Below are positions 28,054-36,252 of a stretch of 36,252 nt of DNA, in pieces (the first letter of the stretch is position 1; each line of letters starts with the position of its first letter). This DNA is from Bacteroidaceae bacterium (GTDB taxonomy: Bacteria; Bacteroidota; Bacteroidia; Bacteroidales; Bacteroidaceae), in contig JAKSLO010000013.1 in assembly GCA_024401185.1 (NCBI GenBank), forward strand, positions 1 through 36,252, given 5' to 3'. The translations under genes and the position numbers were made by a program. The notes beneath the pieces are model-generated. The model was not told where the DNA came from. It was given only the letters and a program-made list of their open reading frames with translations, and did not search any database.

Positions 28054-29400
28054 TTACTTGAACATTGCGTTGAACTCCTCGATGCTGACCTGCTTCTGGT
28101 TGAGCTTAACAACCTCCTTAACCTTAGCCACGATCTTGTTCTCAACGGTGCGGCTTACCAAGCCCTCTGCCTGACGCTTGTCCTGAAGCATCTGGTTAGC
28201 GTAGTTGGTCAGAGCCTCCTCGGGAACGTTCTGCATGCCATACTGAGCGAACTGCATGCGAGCCACCATCTTAGCGGTCTCAACAACATCTGCCTGCTCA
28301 ACCTTCAGCTCGAACTGATCGCTCAACTGCTCCTTGATGAGGTGCCAGGTCAGTTCGTTGATGCTCTGCTTGTACTCCTCGTCGGTAAACTCCTTGTCGG
28401 GATTGTTGAGCTTCATGATACGCTTCATCATTGCCTCGGGATAGGTGAGCTCACCTACGCGATCCTCCAAGTACTTGCGAAGGTCAAGGCCCAGCTTGTA
28501 ATCGCTGTCGTATGAGTACTCCTCCTCAAGGGTAGCACGGATTGCAGCACGGAACTCCTCCTCGCTGTTCACCTTACCCTCGCCATAGATCTGGTCGAAG
28601 AGTTCCTGGTTTACAGCAGCGGGTACATAGCGGCTGATCTCCTCAATCTGGAAGCTGAAGTCACCGGTCAACTCCTTAACCTTATCCTTCTCTACCTTCA
28701 AGAGAGCTGCCAACTCAGTCTCGTTGTTATCGTATGCAGTAGCGGGGTTGATAATCAGCACGTCGTTAACCTTAGCGCCCTCGAACTTCTTCTTCTCGTC
28801 ATCGCTCTTGAAGTACTCGGGAAGCATTACTGCTGCCTCCACCTGTACACCGCCCTCAAGCACGCTACCCTCAGCGTCGAGCTGAGCGAGAGTACCCTTA
28901 ACCATGTCGCGGCTCTCGTATGACTCTACCTTCTCCTGGTGACCTGCACGACCGCAGAAGCTCTGAACCTGACCGTCAATCATTTCATCGGTAACGTTGA
29001 TGATATACTGATCGAGGCTATCCTTGTCGCTGAGCTTAGCATCGAACTCGGGAGCCAAAGCTATGTCAAACACGAAAGTCATAACGTCCTGAGTCTCGAA
29101 GTCAACAGGACCCTGCTTCTCGCTGGGAAGGGGCTCACCCAATACGTTGAGCTTCTCCTCGCGAATATAGCCGTACAACTTCTCACCCAGCAGCTTGTTC
29201 ACCTGTTCAGCAGTGCACTCAGCACCAAAGCGCTTCTTCAACAAGCCCATAGGTACCTGACCGGGACGGAAACCGGGCAACTGAGCCTTCTTGCGAAGGT
29301 CCTTCAAAGCTTTTTCTACATTGTCGGCATAATCTGCCTTCTCCATCTCTACGGTGATGAGACCATTTACGGCATCAACTTTTTCAAATTTTACGTTCAT
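28054..29400 (-). CDS. tig: Trigger factor, ribosome-associated chaperone
   Basis: A 448-residue chaperone that receives nascent chains at the ribosome exit. The N-terminal ribosome-binding signature GFRPGQVP (residues 43-50) is intact. The middle region, where E. coli has an FKBP-type isomerase domain, is divergent, without the usual aromatic pocket residues that I can recognise, as is common in Bacteroidetes. The C-terminal substrate-binding region is helical and acidic. Length is near E. coli (432). It has its own consensus promoter and precedes clpP and clpX, the standard bacterial order. Confidence 0.93.
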   Translation of the reverse strand: MNVKFEKVDAVNGLITVEMEKADYADNVEKALKDLRKKAQLPGFRPGQVPMGLLKKRFGAECTAEQVNKLLGEKLYGYIREEKLNVLGEPLPSEKQGPVDFETQDVMTFVFDIALAPEFDAKLSDKDSLDQYIINVTDEMIDGQVQSFCGRAGHQEKVESYESRDMVKGTLAQLDAEGSVLEGGVQVEAAVMLPEYFKSDDEKKKFEGAKVNDVLIINPATAYDNNETELAALLKVEKDKVKELTGDFSFQIEEISRYVPAAVNQELFDQIYGEGKVNSEEEFRAAIRATLEEEYSYDSDYKLGLDLRKYLEDRVGELTYPEAMMKRIMKLNNPDKEFTDEEYKQSINELTWHLIKEQLSDQFELKVEQADVVETAKMVARMQFAQYGMQNVPEEALTNYANQMLQDKRQAEGLVSRTVENKIVAKVKEVVKLNQKQVSIEEFNAMFK

Positions 29401-29462
29401 TGTCTTGTATGTTTTTTGTATTATTTACGTAATAATTATGCACATTGTACTCAATGAGCGCG

Positions 29463-29494
29463 CAAAGTTAATACAAATTTCTGAGTTTTCCAAA
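29463..29494 (-). promoter_or_regulatory. tig promoter
   Basis: On the minus strand, TTTG (29491-29494) and TAACTTTG (29463-29470) are spaced exactly 20 bases apart. The predicted transcript leader is about 55 bases. Confidence 0.82.
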
Positions 29495-29598
29495 AAAGTC
29501 ACCCGTTTTTATTATAATATGGCAGCAAACGGCACACCTTTGCCCCTTATCTGTGCTTTGGATTTCATTCACAAACCTCTTCTCTTCACATTAGGTTT

Positions 29599-29659
29599 AC
29601 TCAAGGTGCACTCACAGTTCTCCACAGTTTTGTGTACGCTCCCTGAGTGAACCTTGAGT
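29599..29659. repeat. 16-bp inverted repeat in the lptB-tig spacer
   Basis: ACTCAAGGTGCACTCA (29599-29614) and TGAGTGAACCTTGAGT (29644-29659) match as inverted copies at 15 of 16 positions, with a 29-base loop. They are part of a 489-base gene-free stretch (29401-29889) that also holds the tig promoter and the palindrome at 29728-29771. AAGGAACCACAAA-like direct repeats lie near 29668-29702. No coding sequence is credible there. Confidence 0.7.
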
Positions 29660-29727
29660 GAACATCGAAGGAACCACAAAGGAAATACAAAGGAACCACA
29701 AAAGAGCACCTTACCTTCACCCAATCT

Positions 29728-29771
29728 GCTTACGTCTGGCTTACGTCAAAACACGTAAGCCAGACGTAAGC
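29728..29771. repeat. 19-bp perfect palindrome, copy 2 of a dispersed family
   Basis: GCTTACGTCTGGCTTACGT (29728-29746) and its perfect inverse (29753-29771) flank a 6-base loop (CAAAAC). The arms are identical to the core of the palindrome at 11831-11896, while the loops and flanks differ. Both copies have CTTCACCC just upstream. Confidence 0.92.
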
Positions 29772-29889
29772 CAAACGAGTGAAAGCTGAGTGAAACATGG
29801 AGGGACAAAGGACTCAAAGAACCCCGAAGGAATTTCCGCCAGGGAGGCTATCAGGAAGTCACCCCTGACGACACACATCTGTCACCACT

Positions 29890-30699
29890 TTATTCGGCAG
29901 CGGCAGCAGCACGCTCCTTCTCCATAGCGGCAAAGTCTTTCATGCGCAGTACGAAGCTGTTTGTAAGATATCTTTGCTTTACCACAGGGTTCTCCGCCAA
30001 CTCTTGCGGCTTACCCTTAAAGAGTATCTGACCCTCGAAAAGCATATACGCGCGGTCGGTAATACAAAGCGTTTCTTCCACATTATGGTCGGTAATGAGC
30101 ACACCTATGTTTTTCTGTTTTAACTTCCACACTATGAACTGAATATCCTCCACAGCGATAGGGTCAACACCAGCAAAAGGCTCATCGAGCATAATGAACT
30201 TCGGATCGATGGCAAGACAACGGGCAATCTCACAACGGCGACGCTCACCACCCGAAAGGCGGTCACCATTATTCTTGCGCACTTTTTGTAAACGGAATTC
30301 AGCAATCAGGCTCTCCAGCTTTTCCTTCTGATACTCCTTTGGCTTGTTGGTCAGTTCAAGCACAGAGGCAATATTGTCCTCTACCGACATCTTGCGGAAC
30401 ACGGAAGCCTCCTGAGCCAGATAGCCAATACCCAGACGAGCACGCTTGTAAACAGGAAACTTAGTGATTTCCTGTCCACCCAGATAGATATGGCCAGCAT
30501 TGGGAACCACCAAACCTGTCGTCATGTAAAAGGAGGTAGTCTTGCCTGCACCATTAGGGCCGAGCAAACCAACGATTTCGCCTTGACGCACATTAAAGGA
30601 GACGTCGTTCACTACCGTACGTTTGCCGTATATCTTGACAAGTCCCTCACTTCGTAGTTCCATGCACTCTGTGGATATGTTCGTGTTTTGGTCTTCCAT
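29890..30699 (-). CDS. lptB: LPS export ABC transporter ATP-binding protein
   Basis: A 269-residue ABC ATPase that powers lipopolysaccharide extraction from the inner membrane with LptFG. Walker A is GPNGAGKT (47-54), the signature is LSGGERRR (148-155), Walker B is FIMLDE (168-173), and the LptB-type sequence FAGVDPIAVEDIQ follows. The C-terminus has an extra Ala-rich tail (KERAAAAAE) beyond the E. coli length (241). An open frame continues upstream to 30834, but it would cross the promoter at 30719-30750, so the ATG at 30699 is chosen. It is divergent from mlaE. Confidence 0.93.
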   Translation of the reverse strand: MEDQNTNISTECMELRSEGLVKIYGKRTVVNDVSFNVRQGEIVGLLGPNGAGKTTSFYMTTGLVVPNAGHIYLGGQEITKFPVYKRARLGIGYLAQEASVFRKMSVEDNIASVLELTNKPKEYQKEKLESLIAEFRLQKVRKNNGDRLSGGERRRCEIARCLAIDPKFIMLDEPFAGVDPIAVEDIQFIVWKLKQKNIGVLITDHNVEETLCITDRAYMLFEGQILFKGKPQELAENPVVKQRYLTNSFVLRMKDFAAMEKERAAAAAE

Positions 30700-30718
30700 T
30701 CGAATATTGTTTATAGTG

Positions 30719-30750
30719 CAAAGGTACGAATAAGCAGTCGAAATACCAAA
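30719..30750 (-). promoter_or_regulatory. lptB promoter
   Basis: TTTG (30747-30750, minus strand) and TACCTTTG (30719-30726) are spaced 20 bases apart, a full match to the Bacteroidetes consensus. The leader would be about 13-15 bases. It lies back to back with the mlaE promoter, with 15 bases between the -33 elements. Confidence 0.85.
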
Positions 30751-30765
30751 TTTACACATTATATA

Positions 30766-30797
30766 TTTGCCAATCTCGAAAAATAAAAGTAATTTTG
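30766..30797 (+). promoter_or_regulatory. mlaE promoter
   Basis: TTTG (30766-30769) and TAATTTTG (30790-30797) are spaced 20 bases apart, matching -33 and -7. The mlaE ATG follows 13 bases after the -7 element, so the leader would be very short. Confidence 0.8.
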
Positions 30798-30810
30798 CAT
30801 TAGATAATTC

Positions 30811-31602
30811 ATGGTGGCATCCGAAATCAGCCACTCAAACCACAAAAATAGCAAGAAAGTGATACTACAGAAAACGATTGCCCAATTCGGTGAATACTTA
30901 CAACTGATGGGAAAGACATTCCAGCGCCCCGAGCGAATGAGAATGTTCATGCGACAGTACACAAAAGAGATGAACGCCCTGGGCGTAGGTTCAATCGGCA
31001 TTGTGCTGCTCATCTCGTTCTTCATCGGAGCCGTCATCTGCATCCAGATGAAAGTCAACGTGGCCTCTCCCTGGATGCCTCGGTTTGTCACAGGCTATAC
31101 CACACGCGAGATTATGTTGCTGGAGTTCTCCTCAAGCATCATGTGCCTCATCCTGTCTGGTAAGGTAGGATCGAACATCGCATCCGAGCTGGGCACCATG
31201 CGTGTGACGCAGCAGATTGATGCCCTGGAGATCATGGGTGTCAACTCAGCCTCTTTCCTCGTGCTGCCCAAGATACTGGGTCTCATCACCATCATTCCCT
31301 GCCTCGTCATCTTCAGTTACGCAATGGGTATGATAGGAGCCTATGCCACCACCTTCATGGACATCATCACGGTCGATGACCTGGTATATGGATTCCTGCA
31401 CGACTTCAACCAATGGTATGTGTGGATGGGCATCATTAAGAGTGTATTCTTTGCATTCATCATCGCCAGCGTTTCATCTTATTTTGGCTACAGCGTAAAG
31501 GGCGGTTCGCTCAACGTCGGTAAAGCCAGCACCAACGCCGTGGTGAGCAGTAGCGTACTCATACTTTTTGCCGATGTCTTCCTGACAAAGATTCTAAGTT
31601 AA
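30811..31602 (+). CDS. mlaE: MlaE-type phospholipid ABC transporter permease
   Basis: A 263-residue multi-spanning permease of the MlaE/DUF140 family, part of the system that moves phospholipids between outer and inner membranes. Several membrane segments are visible (GIVLLISFFIGAVICIQ, LGLITIIPCLVIFSYAMGM, IIKSVFFAFIIASVSSYFG, SSSVLILFADVFLT), along with the family pattern GKVGSNIASELGTMRVTQQIDALEIMG. The start is the first ATG after the promoter. The mlaF gene follows after 22 bases. No mlaD (MCE-domain) gene follows in this window, so the substrate-binding partner must be encoded elsewhere. Confidence 0.93.
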   Translation: MVASEISHSNHKNSKKVILQKTIAQFGEYLQLMGKTFQRPERMRMFMRQYTKEMNALGVGSIGIVLLISFFIGAVICIQMKVNVASPWMPRFVTGYTTREIMLLEFSSSIMCLILSGKVGSNIASELGTMRVTQQIDALEIMGVNSASFLVLPKILGLITIIPCLVIFSYAMGMIGAYATTFMDIITVDDLVYGFLHDFNQWYVWMGIIKSVFFAFIIASVSSYFGYSVKGGSLNVGKASTNAVVSSSVLILFADVFLTKILS

Positions 31603-31624
31603 AAAAGCCCCACTCCTTACAGTT

Positions 31625-32392
31625 ATGATACAAGTTAAAGATTTACATAAGCAATTTGAGGACAAAGAGGTGCTCAAAGGCATCACAGCCGACTTCAACG
31701 ATGGCATCTGCAACCTCATCATCGGCCAAAGCGGTGCAGGAAAGACCGTACTCATGAGCTGTATCGTGGGACTTTTCCGTCCCACGAGCGGACAGATTCT
31801 ATTTGATGGTCGCGACATGGTACAGATGCACATCAAGGAGTGGAAAATGCTACGTCGCGAGGTAGGCATGCTCTTTCAGGGTTCTGCCCTGTTCGACTCC
31901 ATGACCGTACACGAGAATGTGCGCTTCCCACTCGACATGTTCTCCACGATGAGCGAGAAGGAACGCAACGAGCGTGCCCAGTTCTGCCTGGAGCGCGTCA
32001 ACCTGGGTGAGGCAGGTAAGAAATACCCCGGCGAGATAAGTGGCGGTATGCAGAAGCGTGCAGCCATTGCCCGAGCCATCTCACTCAACCCCAAGTACCT
32101 CTTCTGCGACGAGCCCAACTCAGGTCTCGACCCCAAGACATCACTCGTCATCGACGAACTCATACACAGCATTACGCATGAGTTCAACATGACAACCATC
32201 ATCAATACGCACGACATGAACTCCGTGATGGGTATCGGCGAGAACATCGTCTTCATCAGCGAGGGACGTAAGGCCTGGCAAGGAAGCAAGGATGAGATTA
32301 TGACCTCAACCAACGAGCGCCTCAACTCATTCATCTTTGCCAGCGACCTATTCAAGAAAATCAAGGAGGAAGAGATGCGAGGCAACAGCTGA
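31625..32392 (+). CDS. mlaF: MlaF-type phospholipid ABC transporter ATPase
   Basis: A 255-residue ABC ATPase partner of MlaE. Walker A is GQSGAGKT (34-41), the signature is SGGMQKR (139-145; the Met-Gln-Lys-Arg form is typical of MlaF), Walker B is YLFCDE (158-163), followed by PNSGLDPKTS and the switch histidine in NTHDMNS. It follows mlaE after 22 bases and precedes the fucosidase gene by 40 bases on the same strand. Whether the fucosidase is cotranscribed is unclear. Confidence 0.94.
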   Translation: MIQVKDLHKQFEDKEVLKGITADFNDGICNLIIGQSGAGKTVLMSCIVGLFRPTSGQILFDGRDMVQMHIKEWKMLRREVGMLFQGSALFDSMTVHENVRFPLDMFSTMSEKERNERAQFCLERVNLGEAGKKYPGEISGGMQKRAAIARAISLNPKYLFCDEPNSGLDPKTSLVIDELIHSITHEFNMTTIINTHDMNSVMGIGENIVFISEGRKAWQGSKDEIMTSTNERLNSFIFASDLFKKIKEEEMRGNS

Positions 32393-32432
32393 CTCGCATC
32401 TCACACCATACCCAACATAAACCTGACTAACC

Positions 32433-35012
32433 ATGAAGAACCTACATCTCATACTTGTTTTACTCATCGTCTGGCTGCCGGCAAAAGCCTCAGGGAACCC
32501 TGAGCCCGAAAGTGAGTTCAGCACACAGCCAACCAACGGTTTCGCACCCGAACATCGCATGACGCTATGGTACGACAAACCTGCCACAGCCAACAGGGTG
32601 TCGGACGTATGGATGGAGTACTCGTTGCCTATCGGTAACGGCTATCTGGGTGCCAGCATTTTCGGAGGCATCAGGCGGGATGAGATACAGTTCAACGAAA
32701 AGACCTTATGGGCAGGTACTGCCAACGACCTGGGCGACCATGGTGCCTATCGCAACTTCGGTTCTGTATGGGTGGAGGACTGTTCTGGCCAATTAGGCTC
32801 TTCGTCAGATAAGACCGCCAAGGACTACGTCCGATACCTCGACATAGAGAATGGCGTAGCTGGTGTTCGCTACTCAAGTGCCGACGGGAAGACAGAATAT
32901 GAACGGCTATACATCGCCTCGCACCCCGACAGCATCATTGCCGTTCGCTATCGGGCAAAGGGGAAGAACAAGCTCTGCCTTAACATAACCTGCGAGCCAG
33001 GCAAGAAAATCAACGCAAATGAGAAAGACTTTCGTCATGATGCCACCGCCAAGAATCCCTACCTGGCATTCTCAGGTCATCTTGACGCCATAAGCTATGC
33101 CAGCCACATCAGCGTGGTTGCGGACAAGAAAACGCTACAGGAAGGTTCATCCACAACGGGGAAAGACGCCCATAACGGTAACCGCATCGAGATACGCGAT
33201 GCAGCCGAAGTGGTAATCTACATCTCTGCCGGCACGAACTTCAGCACATCAACCCCTAATCGCAACAATGGAGAGAGCCTCTCAAACCTCGAAAAGCGCA
33301 TTCGCAGCCGTGCAGAGAGGGCCATCAAGAAAGGGTTTAAGAGCATCTATAACGACCATGTAAAAGATGTATTGGCGTTAACACAACGTGTCAGTCTTCA
33401 GCTGACAAACGTGACTCCTGCCATCAATACCGAGGAACTTATCAAACAGTACAACGACCGTACATACAACAAGACAGGACAAGAACCCAACAACTTGTTC
33501 CTTGAGCAATTGTATTTCTACTACGGACGTTATCTTACCATCGCTAGCAGCCGTGGTGTGGATGTACCCAACAATCTGCAAGGTATATGGAACAACAAGG
33601 CGGATGCCCCATGGCACTCCGACATACACACCAACATCAACGTACAGATGAATTATTGGCCTGCCGAACCAACAAACCTTAGCGAGTTGCATATGCCATT
33701 CCTGAACTTCATCATTCAGAACGCAGGCGACAGCAACTACCAGCGTGTGGCCAAGCTATATGCTGGCGTGGAACACGGATGGACGGTCTTTACCGAATCG
33801 AACATCTTTGGTGGCATGAGCACATGGGGCAGCAATTACTTTGTGGCCAACGCATGGTACACCAGTCACCTTTGGCAGCATTGGCGCTACACTCGTGACA
33901 AGGAGTTCCTGGCTCGTACCTTCCCTTGCATGTGGAACTGTGCCCAATTCTGGATGGAACGCATGATAAAGGATCGTGGCTATGACAGCAAGAAGCAGAA
34001 CACAAAGTACAGAGGAAAGCCTTACCAGTTCGCCCCCGATGGCAGCTACGTGGCTCCTGACGAATTCAGCGCTGAGCAACTTGACAATCCTTCAGAAGAT
34101 GGTACGGCTCATGCCCAGCAACTTATCTACGAGCTGCTCTGCAACGTGAAAGAGGCCACGCAGGTTCTTCCTGCCAGCGTCACAAGACTCACAGAGGCCG
34201 ACATCGCCAAGCTTGACGAATACCTCGAAAAGACCGACAACGGCTTACATACAGAAGTCTATACCGCAAACTCAAGCCTGAATAGCGAATGGACAAATCC
34301 CCGCAACGGCGTTAAGAAAGGCGACCTCTTGCTCCGCGAATGGAAATACAGTCCCTATGACGTAAGTCAGGATCCCGGACATCGTCACCACAGTCATCTC
34401 ATGGCTTTATACCCGCTTACCAGCATCGGTCCCAATAGCGAGTACTTCATGCCTGCCGTCAATTCACTCAAACTGCGAGGCGATGTAGCCACAGGTTGGT
34501 CAATGGGTTGGAAAATCAATCTCTGGGCACGCGCTCAGGATGGCGACCACGCGCACACCATTCTGCACAATGCACTACGCCACAGCACGTCATACGGCGT
34601 GAATGCCAATGCTGGCGGCGTGTATTACAACCTATATGATGCCCACGCACCTTTCCAGATTGATGGCAACTTCGGCAGTTGTGCGGGAATAGCCGAGATG
34701 CTGTTGCAGAGTCAAACCGACACGTTGCAACTCCTTCCAGCCCTACCCTCTGTATGGAAACAACAAGGTCACGTCAAGGGATTGAAGGCTGTAGGCAATT
34801 TCGAAGTGGATCAGGAATGGGCAAACGGCAAGTTGACCAAAGCCGTAATCAAGAGTTTCTGCGGGCTCACCTGCCCCATCAGCTATCCTAATATTACAAA
34901 GGCAAACATTACAGATTCCAAAGGAAAAACCGTCCCCGTCAAGGTTATCAACGACAACTCCATCGTCATTGAGAGCACACAGATCGGAGAAGTTTACCTA
35001 ATAAAGTTATGA
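32433..35012 (+). CDS. GH95-family alpha-L-fucosidase
   Basis: An 859-residue exported glycoside hydrolase with a signal peptide (about residues 1-20). The N-terminal beta domain begins [11 protein letters not shown]...[15 protein letters not shown], the (alpha/alpha)6 catalytic domain contains NNLQGIWNN (380-388) and [12 protein letters not shown] (401-412), and a C-terminal beta domain follows. By spacing against the Bifidobacterium AfcA residues as I remember them (N421, N423, E566, D766), the catalytic set is Asn401, Asn403, Glu548 (FSAEQ) and Asp744 (QIDGNFG). GH95 enzymes invert alpha-1,2-fucosyl linkages on host glycans or milk sugars; some act on galactosides or xyloglucan. No SusC/SusD pair is adjacent, so this is a lone enzyme and not part of a visible polysaccharide locus. 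Confidence 0.92.
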   Translation: MKNLHLILVLLIVWLPAKASGNPEPESEFSTQPTNGFAPEHRMTLWYDKPATANRVSDVWMEYSLPIGNGYLGASIFGGIRRDEIQFNEKTLWAGTANDLGDHGAYRNFGSVWVEDCSGQLGSSSDKTAKDYVRYLDIENGVAGVRYSSADGKTEYERLYIASHPDSIIAVRYRAKGKNKLCLNITCEPGKKINANEKDFRHDATAKNPYLAFSGHLDAISYASHISVVADKKTLQEGSSTTGKDAHNGNRIEIRDAAEVVIYISAGTNFSTSTPNRNNGESLSNLEKRIRSRAERAIKKGFKSIYNDHVKDVLALTQRVSLQLTNVTPAINTEELIKQYNDRTYNKTGQEPNNLFLEQLYFYYGRYLTIASSRGVDVPNNLQGIWNNKADAPWHSDIHTNINVQMNYWPAEPTNLSELHMPFLNFIIQNAGDSNYQRVAKLYAGVEHGWTVFTESNIFGGMSTWGSNYFVANAWYTSHLWQHWRYTRDKEFLARTFPCMWNCAQFWMERMIKDRGYDSKKQNTKYRGKPYQFAPDGSYVAPDEFSAEQLDNPSEDGTAHAQQLIYELLCNVKEATQVLPASVTRLTEADIAKLDEYLEKTDNGLHTEVYTANSSLNSEWTNPRNGVKKGDLLLREWKYSPYDVSQDPGHRHHSHLMALYPLTSIGPNSEYFMPAVNSLKLRGDVATGWSMGWKINLWARAQDGDHAHTILHNALRHSTSYGVNANAGGVYYNLYDAHAPFQIDGNFGSCAGIAEMLLQSQTDTLQLLPALPSVWKQQGHVKGLKAVGNFEVDQEWANGKLTKAVIKSFCGLTCPISYPNITKANITDSKGKTVPVKVINDNSIVIESTQIGEVYLIKL

Positions 35013-35098
35013 GAAATCACATCAAGTTACAACTCCAATCGTTCCTGCCAGCGTCTTACACTAAAGTAGCAACTATGACTCATTACATAATAAGTCAC

Positions 35099-35548
35099 AT
35101 GAAAGCGTTTTTATCTACGTCTTGCACCATAGCGACGATGGCATTATTATCCATTTGCCTTTGTGCTTGCAAGGGTGGAGACGAGGAAAAGCCCAACCCA
35201 TTGGACGATGCAGAAAAGATGGCACTCCACTATTACAACAGTCTATTAGAGGGTGACTTCAAAGCATTTGCCAATGGCATAGTAGCTTCCGATCTTGGTG
35301 CAGGATATCCGAAATCAGACAGACTTCCTGATGCCTATCGCAACGAACTTGCCGATGCAGCAGGTCAGTTTGCCATCAAGGAAGCCAAAAAACATGGAGG
35401 CATTGCTACCATACGAACTATCGGCAGTTCCTTTGGAACAGATTCCATCACCGCACTCGTCAACCTTGACCTTTCCTTTGGTGACAGCACCCACGAAGAA
35501 ATCCTCATCTCCATGCAAAAAGTGGACACTTTGTGGAAGATGAAATAA
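35099..35548 (+). CDS. Small lipoprotein, NTF2-like/DUF4878-type
   Basis: A 149-residue lipoprotein from the chosen start, with a signal ending in the lipobox LCAC (lipid-attached Cys about residue 24) and a polar KGGDEEKPN spacer. The mature part (DAEKMALHYYNSLLEGDFKAF...GIATIRTIGSSFGTDSITALVNLDLSFGDSTHEEILISMQKVDTLWKMK) has the look of DUF4878/NTF2-like proteins, in which a cone-shaped fold binds small ligands; function is unknown. An in-frame ATG at 35009 overlaps the fucosidase stop (ATGA), but it would bury the signal peptide behind 30 polar residues, so 35099 is preferred. It is perhaps cotranscribed with the fucosidase. Confidence 0.75.
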   Translation: MKAFLSTSCTIATMALLSICLCACKGGDEEKPNPLDDAEKMALHYYNSLLEGDFKAFANGIVASDLGAGYPKSDRLPDAYRNELADAAGQFAIKEAKKHGGIATIRTIGSSFGTDSITALVNLDLSFGDSTHEEILISMQKVDTLWKMK

Positions 35549-35571
35549 CCCACTAGCACTTAGTAATACCG

Positions 35572-35776
35572 AGGCATCGAAATATCGGGAACAACGAAAT
35601 ATCGAAATGTCGAAATGTCGGAATATCGAAAATCGGAATGTCAAAAATCGGAATGTCAAAAATCGAAGTGTCGAAATATCAATCCATCGAAATATCGGAT
35701 TATCAAAATACTGATTCATCGAAGCATCGCCCCACCTAAGCACCGATGCATCGAGCTATCCATGCACCGATGCATC
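35572..35776. repeat. Degenerate short tandem repeat (TCGAAATGTC type)
   Basis: About 200 bases built from variants of TCGAAATATC, TCGAAATGTC and GCATCG. A 15-base unit AATCGGAATGTCAAA occurs exactly twice (35631-35645, 35646-35660), followed by a diverged third copy (35661-35675). GCACCGATGCATC occurs twice, 24 bases apart (35740-35752, 35764-35776). It occupies most of the gap between the lipoprotein gene and asnS (35549-35883). The remaining part holds only the asnS terminator. Confidence 0.85.
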
Positions 35777-35826
35777 AAACAACACGCCCCACACACCAAT
35801 CCAACACACTTCATCATCTCACATCA

Positions 35827-35864
35827 TCACAAAACAAGCCCGGCACATTTGTACCAGGCTTGTT
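35827..35864 (-). terminator. Rho-independent terminator of asnS
   Basis: AACAAGCC (35833-35840) pairs with GGCTTGTT (35857-35864), with further inner pairing (GG/CC, ACA/TGT). On the minus strand the stem is followed by TTTTG. It begins about 20 bases past the asnS stop. Confidence 0.75.
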
Positions 35865-35883
35865 GTATATAAATTCATTCCAC

Positions 35884-36252
35884 TTAGAATTCTGCGTTCT
35901 TGGGAGTACGTGGGAAGGGAATCACATCACGGATGTTCTGCATACCCGTCACGAAGAGGATCAAGCGCTCAAAGCCCAAACCGAAACCTGCATGAGGACA
36001 TGAACCATACTTACGGGTATCGAGATACCATGTCATATCCTTCATGGGAATGTTGCGAGCCTCAATCTCACCCATCAACTTCTCATAGCTCTCCTCACGA
36101 ACAGAACCACCGATAATCTCACCAATGCTGGGGAACAATACGTCGGTACCCTGTACGGTTTCCTCCATCTCCTTGCCATCAAGCACAGGCTTCTCTGCAT
36201 CAATCTTCATGTAGAAGGCCTTGATCTTCTTAGGATAGTTGGTCATGATGAC
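35884..36252 (-). CDS. asnS: Asparaginyl-tRNA synthetase, C-terminal part (runs off the window)
   Basis: The last 123 residues of a class II aminoacyl-tRNA synthetase, open at the window edge. It contains [13 protein letters not shown], the [24 protein letters not shown] segment, [24 protein letters not shown] with class II motif 3 (GFGLGFERL) and the ending [16 protein letters not shown]. These features are characteristic of AsnRS (aspartate-type subgroup). The N-terminal anticodon-binding OB domain and motifs 1 and 2 lie outside the window. The internal Met at 36246 is not the start. Confidence 0.95.
   Translation of the reverse strand, partial: VIMTNYPKKIKAFYMKIDAEKPVLDGKEMEETVQGTDVLFPSIGEIIGGSVREESYEKLMGEIEARNIPMKDMTWYLDTRKYGSCPHAGFGLGFERLILFVTGMQNIRDVIPFPRTPKNAEF

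Noticed and set aside
29354-29650. A 98-codon plus-strand open frame overlapping the tig start
   Set aside because: It overlaps the tig promoter and 5' coding region antisense and continues into the inverted repeat; no family resemblance.
30700-30834. N-terminal extension of LptB to 30834
   Set aside because: It spans both the lptB and mlaE promoters, and the extra residues match no LptB feature.
32433-35548. A polysaccharide utilisation locus around the GH95 enzyme
   Set aside because: No SusC/SusD pair, sensor or further glycoside hydrolase is adjacent; mlaF and asnS flank the region.
35315-35743. Open frames on both strands across the tandem repeat (also 35615-35872 on the plus strand)
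   Set aside because: The proteins are simple translations of the repeat (for example FRHFDIS-type units), with no other support; they also overlap the lipoprotein gene.
35572-35776. Tandem repeats resembling a CRISPR array
   Set aside because: Units are only about 10-15 bases, degenerate and without distinct unique spacers of 25-40 bases; no cas genes are nearby.

Overview
The window looks like a chromosomal segment from a Bacteroidales bacterium of the Prevotella/Segatella type. The evidence is the gene families (BspA-like leucine-rich repeat surface protein, lipid-anchored TamL, an OmpA-family porin, paired periplasmic parvulins, GH95 fucosidase), the near absence of Shine-Dalgarno sites, and at least six promoters of the Bacteroidetes form TTTG-N19/20-TAnnTTTG. 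No integrase, transposase, phage gene or CRISPR array is visible. This is mostly conserved housekeeping and envelope-biogenesis DNA, with repeat-rich spacers between the operons.

Layout. (1) 64-1821 (+): BspA-like surface protein, converging on (2) 1977-11413 (-): a probable operon tetR > fabG > rluA-type pseudouridine synthase > tamB > tamL, which links a regulator and a fatty-acid synthesis enzyme to the TAM machinery for outer-membrane assembly. (3) 11615-11687 (+): initiator tRNA-fMet with its own promoter and terminator, followed by a 30-bp perfect palindrome. (4) 12042-14529 (-): trpS and an OmpA-family porin, each with a recognisable promoter. (5) 14687-23272 (-): guaB > parvulin > SurA-like parvulin > OstA/LptA-like > small membrane protein > mutL, a mix of purine synthesis, outer-membrane chaperones, LPS-transport-like protein and mismatch repair. 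(6) 23398-29400 (-): tig > clpP > clpX > recQ, the classic trigger factor/Clp protease cluster with RecQ at its end. (7) 29890-32392: lptB (-) diverging from mlaE-mlaF (+), with two back-to-back promoters. (8) 32433-35548 (+): GH95 alpha-L-fucosidase and a small lipoprotein. (9) 35884-36252 (-): 3' end of asnS, running off the window.

Taken together, the window is heavy in envelope biogenesis: TamB/TamL, SurA-like chaperones, OstA-like protein, LptB, MlaEF and OmpA. The least explained material is noncoding: a palindrome family (GCTTACGTCTGGCTTACGT core) occurring twice, an inverted-repeat element that supplies the stop codons of two convergent genes, a degenerate 15-bp tandem repeat near the end, and possible operators at tetR and recQ. 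I did not find a convincing new multi-gene system. The other points worth checking are a MutL that has lost its endonuclease motifs and an initiator tRNA lacking one of its three conserved anticodon-stem G-C pairs.
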